Assembly (NCBI GenBank): GCA_019828565.1 | Contig: JAHDYR010000069.1 | Coordinates: 558,001 to 622,000, forward strand | Length of the DNA stretch: 64,000 bases | Source of the DNA: Carpediemonas membranifera | Lineage: Eukaryota; Fornicata | Direction: 5' to 3' | Shown here: piece by piece, positions 1-7,835 of the stretch | Layout: every line of letters begins with the position of its first letter | How positions within the stretch are numbered: position 1 is the stretch's first letter | Position numbers and translations under genes: made by a program | The notes under the pieces: generated by a model | Seen by the model: only the letters and a program-made list of their open reading frames with translations | Told to the model about the DNA's origin: nothing | Database searches by the model: none

Positions 1-1
1 G

Positions 2-1111
2 TTTGGCACGATCCAAGCTGATTCCCTCGTGCTCTACAGAAGCGAGGCCTGCGACAAGGCCATCATGCGCCTCCCACTGCCCGGAGCGATGGTTGGTAGA
101 GCAGACGACACTATTGAGCTTACTCTCGACCCGACAGTCTCAACCGTGCAGACGATCTGCCTCCAGTCCGACCCCGACGCCCTGGCCGGCTGGTACTCCG
201 CGCTTAGGTCAAAGATAGCCGAGATGGAGTATAGGAACAACGTGGTGGGGCTCAAGGCAGTCGACTCGGCGACTGAGTGCCACCCCAAGGTGCTCGATTT
301 CCTCAAGAACAGCAACGAGCTCACATCCTTCGCGCTCAAGGACGATCGGCTTAATATTGTGGACTTAGAGGCCCTGGCGAGGTCATTTGCGGTCAGCCAG
401 AGGATAACCAAGATCGAGTTGACATCAGTCGAGGTTGGTGAAATCGGATGTCAGATAATCGCTGATATGATGCAACAGAACGGAACCGTGGTTGATTTGA
501 CTCTTTCAAACTGCGGTGTCAGTCGAACCGCAGTCAGCATGCTCGGCAAAGCCATCCAGTCACACCCGACTTTGACCCGACTTGACCTGAATCACAACGA
601 CCTCCAGGAAGGCGGCATGGAGCTCATGCTGAGCCTGACTACTTCTGACTCGCCCCCGCCGTTGTCCTACCTGGATGTATCGTACTGTTCCATGGGTACA
701 GGCACTGTTGCTGGTCTGATCAACTCTCTCCAGGCCAAGACCCTGCCCGTGGTTTCTCTTTTTCTTGCTGGCAACAGCATGGATGCTACAACGGTGATGA
801 TACTGGCCAACTGTCTTGGTTCGGTCCCTCTCCGTCGACTCGACCTGACTCACTGCGGGTTGACTCCCGACCACATCATAACCATCTCCACATGCCTGCC
901 CGACTCCAAGCTAGAGCATCTAGCCATCAGCAAGAACACGCTGAACACTGAGGCGGCCATCATGTTTATCGACTCTGTCTGTGCAACTCCGTCGTTGAAC
1001 TCGATCGTGCTTGACTCCATGGCGGGATGGTCGGCAGACGCGGTGGGGTATATCAGCCAGCTTGTGGGCAAGTGGTCCGTGGAGGAGATGGTCTTCGGGT
1101 CGGAGTCATGA
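2..1111 (+). CDS. PH-like plus leucine-rich-repeat protein, 5' end outside the window
   Basis: The reading frame is open from base 2, so the N-terminus lies upstream. The first ~75 residues look like the end of a PH domain: beta-strand pattern, then an ICLQSDPDALAGWYSALR helix with the characteristic tryptophan. Residues ~85-350 are repeated leucine-rich units of the ribonuclease-inhibitor type (LTRLDLNHNDL, LSYLDVSYCSM, VVSLFLAGNSM, LRRLDLTHCGL, LEHLAISKNTL). PH followed by RI-type LRRs resembles the front half of CARMIL-like actin regulators, but no capping-protein-binding tail is present, so a specific function is not assigned. It is convergent with the next gene, with about 130 bp between stops. 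Confidence 0.6.
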   Translation, partial: FGTIQADSLVLYRSEACDKAIMRLPLPGAMVGRADDTIELTLDPTVSTVQTICLQSDPDALAGWYSALRSKIAEMEYRNNVVGLKAVDSATECHPKVLDFLKNSNELTSFALKDDRLNIVDLEALARSFAVSQRITKIELTSVEVGEIGCQIIADMMQQNGTVVDLTLSNCGVSRTAVSMLGKAIQSHPTLTRLDLNHNDLQEGGMELMLSLTTSDSPPPLSYLDVSYCSMGTGTVAGLINSLQAKTLPVVSLFLAGNSMDATTVMILANCLGSVPLRRLDLTHCGLTPDHIITISTCLPDSKLEHLAISKNTLNTEAAIMFIDSVCATPSLNSIVLDSMAGWSADAVGYISQLVGKWSVEEMVFGSES

Positions 1112-1239
1112 GTGGGCCGGGGGGGGGTGGTAAAGTTCTTCGTCTCGACTGGCATGGGTGTGAGAGGAAGTTACTGGCCATGTACACTCGCCATCACATA
1201 AGTCACCTATCAGTGCAATATTTATCGTGCAGGTTAAGC

Positions 1240-2400
1240 TCATCTCTTGGGTGTCCGCTTTGGAGTTCCGCGTATGGGGAGCCGAGCCCGAGTGACCCTG
1301 GCCGCGGGTGTGCGGGGCACGGTGGTGACTTCCATTGAGAACTCATCGAACACAGTAGCCTCTGCCATGCTCGCCTTGATCTCAGATGCCTGGGGCGTGC
1401 CGGGTGGCGACGATATAGTCTCGGCTCGACAGAGCTTCGACTGCGGCTTGGTCTGCCGTGACTTGGTGTCCTTGTATGGTGTATTCCGGTGCTTAGGCCG
1501 ACTCTGTTTTCCAGGCTTCCGCTTGGTGCTCTTGGGGGTGACTGGCTGGCTTGGTGTCTTCCGTCTAACCGGCGTCGCCCACAAAGAGGTCCGGGACGGT
1601 GTCTCCTTTTGCAACCATGCGTCACCCGTGTGTACTGTTCTCGGCGTGCCGTGGGCCCGCTGGGAACGGACGAAAGCGGGGGCCTGATCAGCGAGGACGG
1701 ACGAGAGCTCCGCCACAGCTGATTTCAGCGCTTCGTCGGTAGCAAACCCACAGGATATTGGTACAGAATGCTCTAGGGTGCGACTTGTCGCCTCAATGGC
1801 CGGCTGGATGCAGTCTTTCACGCCGTACACGATGAGCACAATTTGATTTCCGCGAATGAGAAGGTGGAATGGTCGAATATGAAGCACACGATGATACATA
1901 GCTTCGTTGATGCCAGAACTGTCTTCAGATAGCTTCGCTACATCTTGCCACGCCTGTTCCATAAACAAGGCTGGAATGTGGTACTTCCCGTCGGAAAGAA
2001 GCATAGTTTTCGACCCAAGTGAGCATCTATACACCCCTAATGATACCTCAGCCCTGTTCTCAGCTCCTGGCGTCTCCAGTAGCTGTGTCAATGTGCGGCC
2101 GTCCATGATGACTTGCACGTCAGTCGCACCTTGGACGGTGTGATGTGTGAGATCAGTGACCGGAGTCTGGGCTGGCTCCCCAGTTTCTGGAGTACGAGCC
2201 ACGCCTCCCAGCCGGACTAGAGACAGCTCATTCCCGCGGACGAGGACGGGGCGGCAAGGGTCTGGGATGGCGTCCTGGATGTGGGGCCGGGCTAATGACG
2301 AGAGGGGCTGAGTCCCAGGCAGCAGGAGGGGTACGGGGTCCAGAGGTCGTTCATCCGCATCGTCTCGAGTTCTTCTCTCCGTGACTGCCCTCGCCGCCAT
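1240..2400 (-). CDS. Hypothetical basic protein with possible OB-fold
   Basis: A 386-residue protein starting at an ATG. Residues ~95-220 alternate short beta-like stretches with a SDGKYHIPALF segment followed by HIRPFHLLIRG and QIVLIVYGVKD. That pattern is reminiscent of OB-folds in telomere-end or RPA-related proteins (LxLSDG...). The last ~130 residues are Lys/Arg/Pro/Thr-rich and low in complexity, with many TP and SP dipeptides that could be phosphorylated. The terminal RGTPKRTPKR is strongly basic, consistent with nucleic-acid or nuclear localisation. The OB-fold is a weak visual resemblance. The gene is divergent from no close neighbour and lies just downstream of TSR1 on the same strand. 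Confidence 0.45.
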   Translation of the reverse strand: MAARAVTERRTRDDADERPLDPVPLLLPGTQPLSSLARPHIQDAIPDPCRPVLVRGNELSLVRLGGVARTPETGEPAQTPVTDLTHHTVQGATDVQVIMDGRTLTQLLETPGAENRAEVSLGVYRCSLGSKTMLLSDGKYHIPALFMEQAWQDVAKLSEDSSGINEAMYHRVLHIRPFHLLIRGNQIVLIVYGVKDCIQPAIEATSRTLEHSVPISCGFATDEALKSAVAELSSVLADQAPAFVRSQRAHGTPRTVHTGDAWLQKETPSRTSLWATPVRRKTPSQPVTPKSTKRKPGKQSRPKHRNTPYKDTKSRQTKPQSKLCRAETISSPPGTPQASEIKASMAEATVFDEFSMEVTTVPRTPAARVTRARLPIRGTPKRTPKR

Positions 2401-2490
2401 ATGACGAAAGGTAAATAGCAGCCCGGTAGAGTTGCACGCGTCAGCCGCGTCCCCTCTGAAGTCGAAAAGTCATCCGCAGTTTATGTCACT

Positions 2491-4614
2491 TCATTCCTTA
2501 ACCACCATGGGCGGGAACACCCGACGCCACAGCTTCATGCATACAGTGTCCGTCATCACAATCCGCCGGTTGAATATGGCCTTGAAATAACCGTGCGTTC
2601 CCAGAGACGCGGTGATATGACCATGAAGCCCATGCTTCGTGTCCATCTCAATGGGCTTGAAGAACTTGACATCCTCAGGCCCGAAGAACATGAACCGGAC
2701 GACGGCTTTGTTCTTCTTCACGCGGTACGGGTATCCAGTCATCACCACCCGCTTGAGGATGGCGCGGCTGGGGTCGCATGCAGTGACCTTACCCCTGGCT
2801 ATGCTGGGAGTCTGCCCGTCGACGCCGGCCCGGAACACGACGATGGGGCAGGGCGGGAAGACGGTGTTGGACTCAAAGGCCATGCCGTGGGGCCAGTCCT
2901 TCTCCGCAACGCCCTCCTCGACCTCGTTTCTATGGAGGAAGCGGCTGTACTTGTATTGGTTCAGATTCCACAGGCCGAGGGGCAGCTCGTAGTAAATAGG
3001 GTGCACTGTCTCCCTACGCCAACCGACGTGGACCATGACAGGCTCCTTGGAGGGAACGGGGGCTGTGTCAGGGCCGCGGCGGCTGACTCGCGCGTGGACG
3101 ATGGTGCGGCGGGCCTCGTGCTCCTTGAGTGAGACGAATACGACGGGTGTGCCCGCAGCCATACGGGCGAGAACAGTGGAGAAGTCGAGACCGTCTCTGG
3201 GCTCGACGACGACGGTGGCGAGCTGGCCAGCCTCGACGGCTGAGGTCGCGGCCATGGCAGCGCGGCGAGTCTGTTCAAAGGCGGGGTATGCGAACAACCG
3301 GGCGTACTCAGCGGGGGTGTGCTTCATCCTCCACGGCGAGCTCCTCAGCGACTTGAGGCCGACGTACTTCCTGAACCTGTCGCGGGCGGCCATGTCGACC
3401 GGGGTGTCAACTTCGTCGGGGAAGTCCTTGTCCTCCTCAGCGGCCTCTCTCAGCTCGTGGGCGTGCTGCCGCTTGGCCTCAGTGGCTTGTGTGGGGTCCT
3501 CGGTGGGCAGGCCCATGTCCTCGTCGGCCTCGGCGGTCCCGGGGAGCATGTCTTCTTCTTCGTCGGATGTTTCCTCCATGTCTGACATGCCCTCGTCCTC
3601 ATCATCCTCGCCGTCGCCGTAGCGGGCGTACCAGGCCGCCTGGTACTCGCTCGTCCCGGCGGGCACTGTCACTGTCTGCTTCTCGCGGATGTCGCCCTCC
3701 GTGCCCATGTCTGCCTCCTCCGCCTCCTCCTGGACCTCGGCGTACGGCTCGAGTTCGTCTGCGGGGTCGGGGCGGATGACGGTCTCGACGATGGGTCTGG
3801 TCCCGAACGGGTCGGTGTGGATGCTCACCTGGCGCACACGGACATCACCTAGTGCTGTGATGTGGCCTACACGTGCGGGGTCGAGTCCTGATCCGCGTAC
3901 GAAGCCCGTGAGTGCGAGGGCGCCTGACTCGTCGAGGGAGGCGTCCTCGGTCCACAGAGTGCCAGTGGACTCGACCCAGGCGATGGGCTTAAGCTTAGTG
4001 AGGCACAGGTCGCGGGTGAGAGCCTTGATGGCCGACTCCGCGGTCGGGTCGAAGTCAACGCACTTAGTGTCGGCGTCGACGTGGTAGTGGACGAATTGGG
4101 TCATCGCAGCCCGGAACGGGGAGCGGTTCTTCTTCTCCACGGTGTCGAGGTCGGTGATCAGGCCGATGCAGCCGGGGACACCGTGGCCCTTGATGGTCGA
4201 CAGCGCGTCGATGATTTCCTCGTCCGCACCATCGGCGCCAGAGACGACGAGGACGCAGATATCCATGAGCTTGACGAGGTCCATGGCTGAAGGGAGGTCT
4301 GAAATGTCTATAGCCTTGAGGCAGAGCGTCATTCTCTGATCCTTCACCTTGACGTAGATGGGCTCGTAGCCAGTGGGCTCCTGAGGGTTCCCAACAACAG
4401 AGACAACTTCGTGCATCTCGGAAAGGAGCGCGGGAATGTTTCTGGCGTCAAAGGAAGAGGATAGAGAGATCACGCCAACATTACGCTGAGACTTGAGCGA
4501 AACACGCTGCTGCTCGCGTTGGTGTGCACGCTTCTGCTTGCTAGCGTTAAGACGTTCGCTCTTGGCCTGCTGACGGGCCCGGCTAGAAGAAGACAGGTGC
4601 TTATTCGCCGCCAT
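2491..4614 (-). CDS. TSR1: TSR1-like pre-rRNA processing protein
   Basis: A 707-residue member of the BMS1/TSR1 family, which acts in 40S subunit maturation in nucleolus and cytoplasm. The N-terminus is Lys/Arg/Gln-rich (SSSRARQQAKSERLNASKQKR), as in TSR1. It is followed by a GTPase-like fold without a usable P-loop (ISLSSSFDARNIPALL), an AARP2CN-like central part, an acidic segment around residues 330-390, and the conserved C-terminal DUF663/RIBIOP_C region (WPHGMAFESNTVFPPCPIV and FGPEDVKFFKPIEMDTKHG). Length fits TSR1 (~800) rather than BMS1 (>1,100). The missing Walker A motif is normal for TSR1. A TATTTATG box lies ~30 bp upstream of the ATG. Confidence 0.85.
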   Translation of the reverse strand: MAANKHLSSSSRARQQAKSERLNASKQKRAHQREQQRVSLKSQRNVGVISLSSSFDARNIPALLSEMHEVVSVVGNPQEPTGYEPIYVKVKDQRMTLCLKAIDISDLPSAMDLVKLMDICVLVVSGADGADEEIIDALSTIKGHGVPGCIGLITDLDTVEKKNRSPFRAAMTQFVHYHVDADTKCVDFDPTAESAIKALTRDLCLTKLKPIAWVESTGTLWTEDASLDESGALALTGFVRGSGLDPARVGHITALGDVRVRQVSIHTDPFGTRPIVETVIRPDPADELEPYAEVQEEAEEADMGTEGDIREKQTVTVPAGTSEYQAAWYARYGDGEDDEDEGMSDMEETSDEEEDMLPGTAEADEDMGLPTEDPTQATEAKRQHAHELREAAEEDKDFPDEVDTPVDMAARDRFRKYVGLKSLRSSPWRMKHTPAEYARLFAYPAFEQTRRAAMAATSAVEAGQLATVVVEPRDGLDFSTVLARMAAGTPVVFVSLKEHEARRTIVHARVSRRGPDTAPVPSKEPVMVHVGWRRETVHPIYYELPLGLWNLNQYKYSRFLHRNEVEEGVAEKDWPHGMAFESNTVFPPCPIVVFRAGVDGQTPSIARGKVTACDPSRAILKRVVMTGYPYRVKKNKAVVRFMFFGPEDVKFFKPIEMDTKHGLHGHITASLGTHGYFKAIFNRRIVMTDTVCMKLWRRVFPPMVVKE

Positions 4615-4640
4615 CGCTCGATCATCATTTTCATTTATGG

Positions 4641-4655
4641 CTCACATAAATACGG
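4641..4655 (-). promoter_or_regulatory. TATTTAT-type core promoter box of TSR1
   Basis: Read on the minus strand this is CCGTATTTATGTGAG, followed by a second ATAAATG, 25-40 bp before the TSR1 ATG. Very similar boxes precede MED31-TRM5 and PheRS alpha and occur at the start of LTR A. Promoter function is inferred only from recurrence and position. Confidence 0.4.
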
Positions 4656-4907
4656 ACATCATCCAGCTGAGTCAGCGTGGAGGTGCCTCGGCGCCTCGTG
4701 TTGGCTGAATCATGGTCTGTATACGCTTTCGTGTCTGAGCGTTTCCTGCTGTAGCTTCGGTCAGGTTACCCCGGCCCCCGGCCGACAGCGGCGGGTTGAG
4801 TGAGGTATCGTGAGTTGTTGACGCGCATGTGTGCACGCATCGCCGAGCTTGGGCAAGTAGTCCGGTCACGATTCTGATTCAGATTGGTGCCCTTGGCGAG
4901 AACTGCA

Positions 4908-6236
4908 ATGACGAGAAGCAACGTCGATTTGGACTATATACGCGACTATCTGATCAACAAGTCCATTGGCGGTATCAGGGGAACGTCGTTCTTCCCCTAT
5001 GCGATCACTGTGGACCCGTGTCCCATTCGACAGGCCGAGCTGGACATCATACGGGACACAGCGCCTTCATTCGGCAACATATTGCTGAATCTATCCCGTA
5101 ACCGGCCTCTTCTAGCCGATATCCTCGCCGACACTGCTGCCGCGGACCCGTTCACCGCCGGCCTCATCAAAATCATGAACACCGTCTCCCACGACGAGCG
5201 TGTCGAGGTCAACGTCCTTCGCTCCGACTACTTCATCGACAAGGACACTGGGGACGTTCAGCAGGTCGAGCTCAACTGCATCTCCTCGGGCCTGGCCTGC
5301 CTGTCCGAGCGGGCCAACGCCATGCACCAGTACATCCACCCCGAGCTGCAGACAGTCCGCCTGCCCAGCGAGAGGGATGCCGTGCAGCTCATGTTCGACG
5401 CTGCGGTGGCCAGGGCGGGTGTCGCCCGGCCGACGGTGCTGTTCGTGGTCCAGGGCCGGGAGACCAACCGGTGCGACCAGAGGGCCCATGAGATCGGGCT
5501 CAACGAGCTCGGGGCGCGCACCATGAGACGCACGCTGACCCAGCTGGCCGACGCTACCATAGTCGACGGTGATTTGGTGGTAGACGATGCCGTCATCGAC
5601 ATGGTCTACTTCAGGGCGGGGTACGGCCCTGAGGACTACCCCACGGACAGGGAGTGGGCGGCCAGGGCGGCCATCGAGCAGTCCTCGGCGGCCAAGCTGC
5701 CCACCGTGCCCATGCAGCTCGTCGGGGCCAAGAAGGTCCAGCAGGCCCTGTGCGACGAGGCCCTGCTCGCCAAGGTGCTCGGTGAGGACGAGGCTGCCAG
5801 TGTGAGGCGGGTGTTCGCGCCCATGGGGGCCCTACCCCCCGAGCCCGACGCCTTCATCCAGGACGTCCTCGCTCACCCCGCAGATTTCGTACTGAAGCCC
5901 CAGCGGGAGGGCGGGGGCCACAACGTGTTTGGTGCGGATGTCGGCACCGCGATCAAGGACCTGTACGCAGGTAAGGGCGACCGTGACGCGTGGATTGTCA
6001 TGAAACGGATCCGACCCCGTGTGGAGTCGCGTCGGTTCGTCGGCACTGACGGTGAGGTCGCTGAGGCCGGCCTGGTGGCTGAGATCGGGCCGTTCATTGG
6101 CGTGTTGGCAGTTGATGGAGAAGTCAAGGTCAATCAAATGATTGGCATGCTTGTCAGGTCGAAGCCGGAGAATGTTGACGAGGGCGGTGTCATGAGCGGT
6201 GTCGCCATATTCGACACGCTCTACGTTGTGGATTAA
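4908..6236 (+). CDS. GSS: Glutathione synthetase, eukaryotic type
   Basis: ATP-dependent ligase joining gamma-glutamylcysteine and glycine. Visible family features are RSDYFIDKDTGDVQQVELN (eukaryotic GSS substrate region), VLFVVQGRETNRCDQR, VYFRAGYGPEDYP, and the ATP-grasp section VLKPQREGGGHNVFG near residue 330, containing the glycine-rich triad loop. The length of 442 residues from the first ATG at 4908 is close to the usual ~470. An in-frame TTG lies upstream, but the ATG gives a typical N-terminus. The gene ends 52 bp before the convergent WH2 gene. Presence of GSS implies at least partial glutathione-based redox metabolism, which is not universal in metamonads. Confidence 0.9.
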   Translation: MTRSNVDLDYIRDYLINKSIGGIRGTSFFPYAITVDPCPIRQAELDIIRDTAPSFGNILLNLSRNRPLLADILADTAAADPFTAGLIKIMNTVSHDERVEVNVLRSDYFIDKDTGDVQQVELNCISSGLACLSERANAMHQYIHPELQTVRLPSERDAVQLMFDAAVARAGVARPTVLFVVQGRETNRCDQRAHEIGLNELGARTMRRTLTQLADATIVDGDLVVDDAVIDMVYFRAGYGPEDYPTDREWAARAAIEQSSAAKLPTVPMQLVGAKKVQQALCDEALLAKVLGEDEAASVRRVFAPMGALPPEPDAFIQDVLAHPADFVLKPQREGGGHNVFGADVGTAIKDLYAGKGDRDAWIVMKRIRPRVESRRFVGTDGEVAEAGLVAEIGPFIGVLAVDGEVKVNQMIGMLVRSKPENVDEGGVMSGVAIFDTLYVVD

Positions 6237-6288
6237 CGATAAAGATGAGCTGTCATTCAGCGTTCTTACTGTGTTTATCCATACAATA

Positions 6289-7389
6289 TTAGTCCGTCAA
6301 GCCCCGCCTCTTCGCACTGGCAGCGATGGCCGCGAAGAGTGGGTTGGCGGGAGGCGCTCCGCCACCCATGCCTGGACGGCCGGCAGGGGCACCGGATCCG
6401 CCGCCAGAGCCACCAGCAACGGCAGGGGAGCTGGCGTCGCGGATGTCGCTCTTCTTGACCTTCTTAAGCTTTGCCCCCTTCTGGATCTGCGAGAGGAAGT
6501 CGCCTGGTGCTGCCATGGGTCTAGGGGCAGCGCCTCCAGTGCCTCCAGCAGCAGGTAGAGGCGGCGGGGGGGGCAGGCCAGCGGGCGGAGGGGGCGGCGG
6601 ACCTGGTCTCTTGGCCGCAGGCTTGGGGGCGGACTTCACAACTCCACCGGCACTAGCCGGGGTGCTGGAGTCACGGATCTCTGACTTCTTGACCTTGTTG
6701 AGCTTCGCGCCGGCCTGGATCTGCGAGAGGAAGTCCCCAGGGGCGGGCTTAGGGGCAGCGGCCTTAGGTTTGGCGGGGACCGCGGGCTTCTTTCCACCCT
6801 TGGTCTCTACCACAGCACCGCCAGAGGCAGCGCTGGCGTCGCGGATGTCGCTGGCCTTCACCTTCTTGAGCTTGGCGCCCTTCTGGATCTGGGACAGGAA
6901 ATCCTTGGGTGCTGGCGGGGCGGCCCTCTCGCCCGGTGGGGGTGGGGGCGGGGCATTGATGGCCGGCGGCGGCGGGATGTTCATGGCCGGCGGCGGGGGA
7001 GGTACGGCGGGCTTCGGGGCCGGAACAGGGGGAGCTGGGCGTCCGGACGGGGGAGCGGCAGGCTGGGGGCCTCCGCGGATCTGGTCTAGGAAGCTGCTGC
7101 GGACATCGGGCTTCACGGCAGATCCCCGCTCGGCGTCGGCTCCAATCTTGCTGGGAGCCGCTGGAGGCGGCGGAGGAGCGCCGGAAGGACGCGGGGGCGC
7201 TGTTCTAGGGGGAGCACTGCCAGGTCCATACAACGCTGATGCTCCACTCTTGATTGTAGCGGGAGCGCGAGACATGTCAAGGCCTCCTTCCTCTCCGCGG
7301 CCAATGTGGCCGTCGTGCTCGAAAGTTGTTGGTGCACCAATCTCCAGAGGAGCTTCTTCCTCTTTCTTCCTAAAGAGATTCTTGAACAT
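6289..7389 (-). CDS. WH2-repeat, proline-rich actin regulator (WIP/verprolin-like)
   Basis: A 366-residue protein. After an N-terminal basic MFKNLFRKKEEE stretch come polyproline runs (PPPPP, profilin/SH3 ligands) interleaved with four WH2-like motifs. One is short (RSSFLDQIRGG, ~95-105) and three are nearly identical, reading DFLSQIQKGAKLKKVK near residues 165, 220 and 300. Each is followed by a conserved (K/A)SxIRDAS. WH2 motifs bind monomeric actin, so the product probably delivers or nucleates actin. The C-terminal NPLFAAIAASAKRRG resembles the short tail of WASP-family and WASH-associated proteins. The near-identity of the three motifs suggests recent internal duplication. No VCA acidic tail is visible. 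Confidence 0.75.
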   Translation of the reverse strand: MFKNLFRKKEEEAPLEIGAPTTFEHDGHIGRGEEGGLDMSRAPATIKSGASALYGPGSAPPRTAPPRPSGAPPPPPAAPSKIGADAERGSAVKPDVRSSFLDQIRGGPQPAAPPSGRPAPPVPAPKPAVPPPPPAMNIPPPPAINAPPPPPPGERAAPPAPKDFLSQIQKGAKLKKVKASDIRDASAASGGAVVETKGGKKPAVPAKPKAAAPKPAPGDFLSQIQAGAKLNKVKKSEIRDSSTPASAGGVVKSAPKPAAKRPGPPPPPPAGLPPPPPLPAAGGTGGAAPRPMAAPGDFLSQIQKGAKLKKVKKSDIRDASSPAVAGGSGGGSGAPAGRPGMGGGAPPANPLFAAIAASAKRRGLTD

Positions 7390-7835
7390 CCTCTCCTAAG
7401 TCGTTTCAAGCGTCGTTTGTTTTTGTGCTTCGAAAGAATGAGCGCGTCAAACACCCGAGTCTTCGAGACAGAAGTGTGTGTTTTACAGAAGGAGTCGGGT
7501 CGCGGAGAAGGTGAGGGGCGACTCTGCTTCAGCGCAAGCCGAGGTGTGCACAATTACAAAATTTTGTCCTCTGATTTGAATCATATCAAGCGACTCATCT
7601 CCAATATCTTGGACTCGATGCATCCGCCGTGGCAAAGCAGAGTATGTTCCAGCTGGCTGTACTGTCGCGAAAAATCGCTGAGCCTGAACAAGCAGCTCTG
7701 CTTGCTCGAGTGAAGATGTCCACACCTCGACAGAGGGATACCCGTCGACAAAACAACGGTGGCCTGGTAAGAAATGTTTAATGGGACAGAATAGCTATAT
7801 GGCCTTGTCGACAGAGTGTCGGCAAGTCACCCGAC
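7390..7835. other. Spacer without recognisable gene
   Basis: About 446 bp between two minus-strand genes. Short open frames exist on both strands, but none has protein-like composition or a recognisable motif. It should contain the 5' region of the WH2 gene and the 3' region of the membrane-protein gene. Confidence 0.4.

Noticed and set aside
6326..7399. 357-residue plus-strand frame opposite the WH2 gene
   Set aside because: Gly/Ala-rich antisense shadow of the polyproline gene; no motif of its own.
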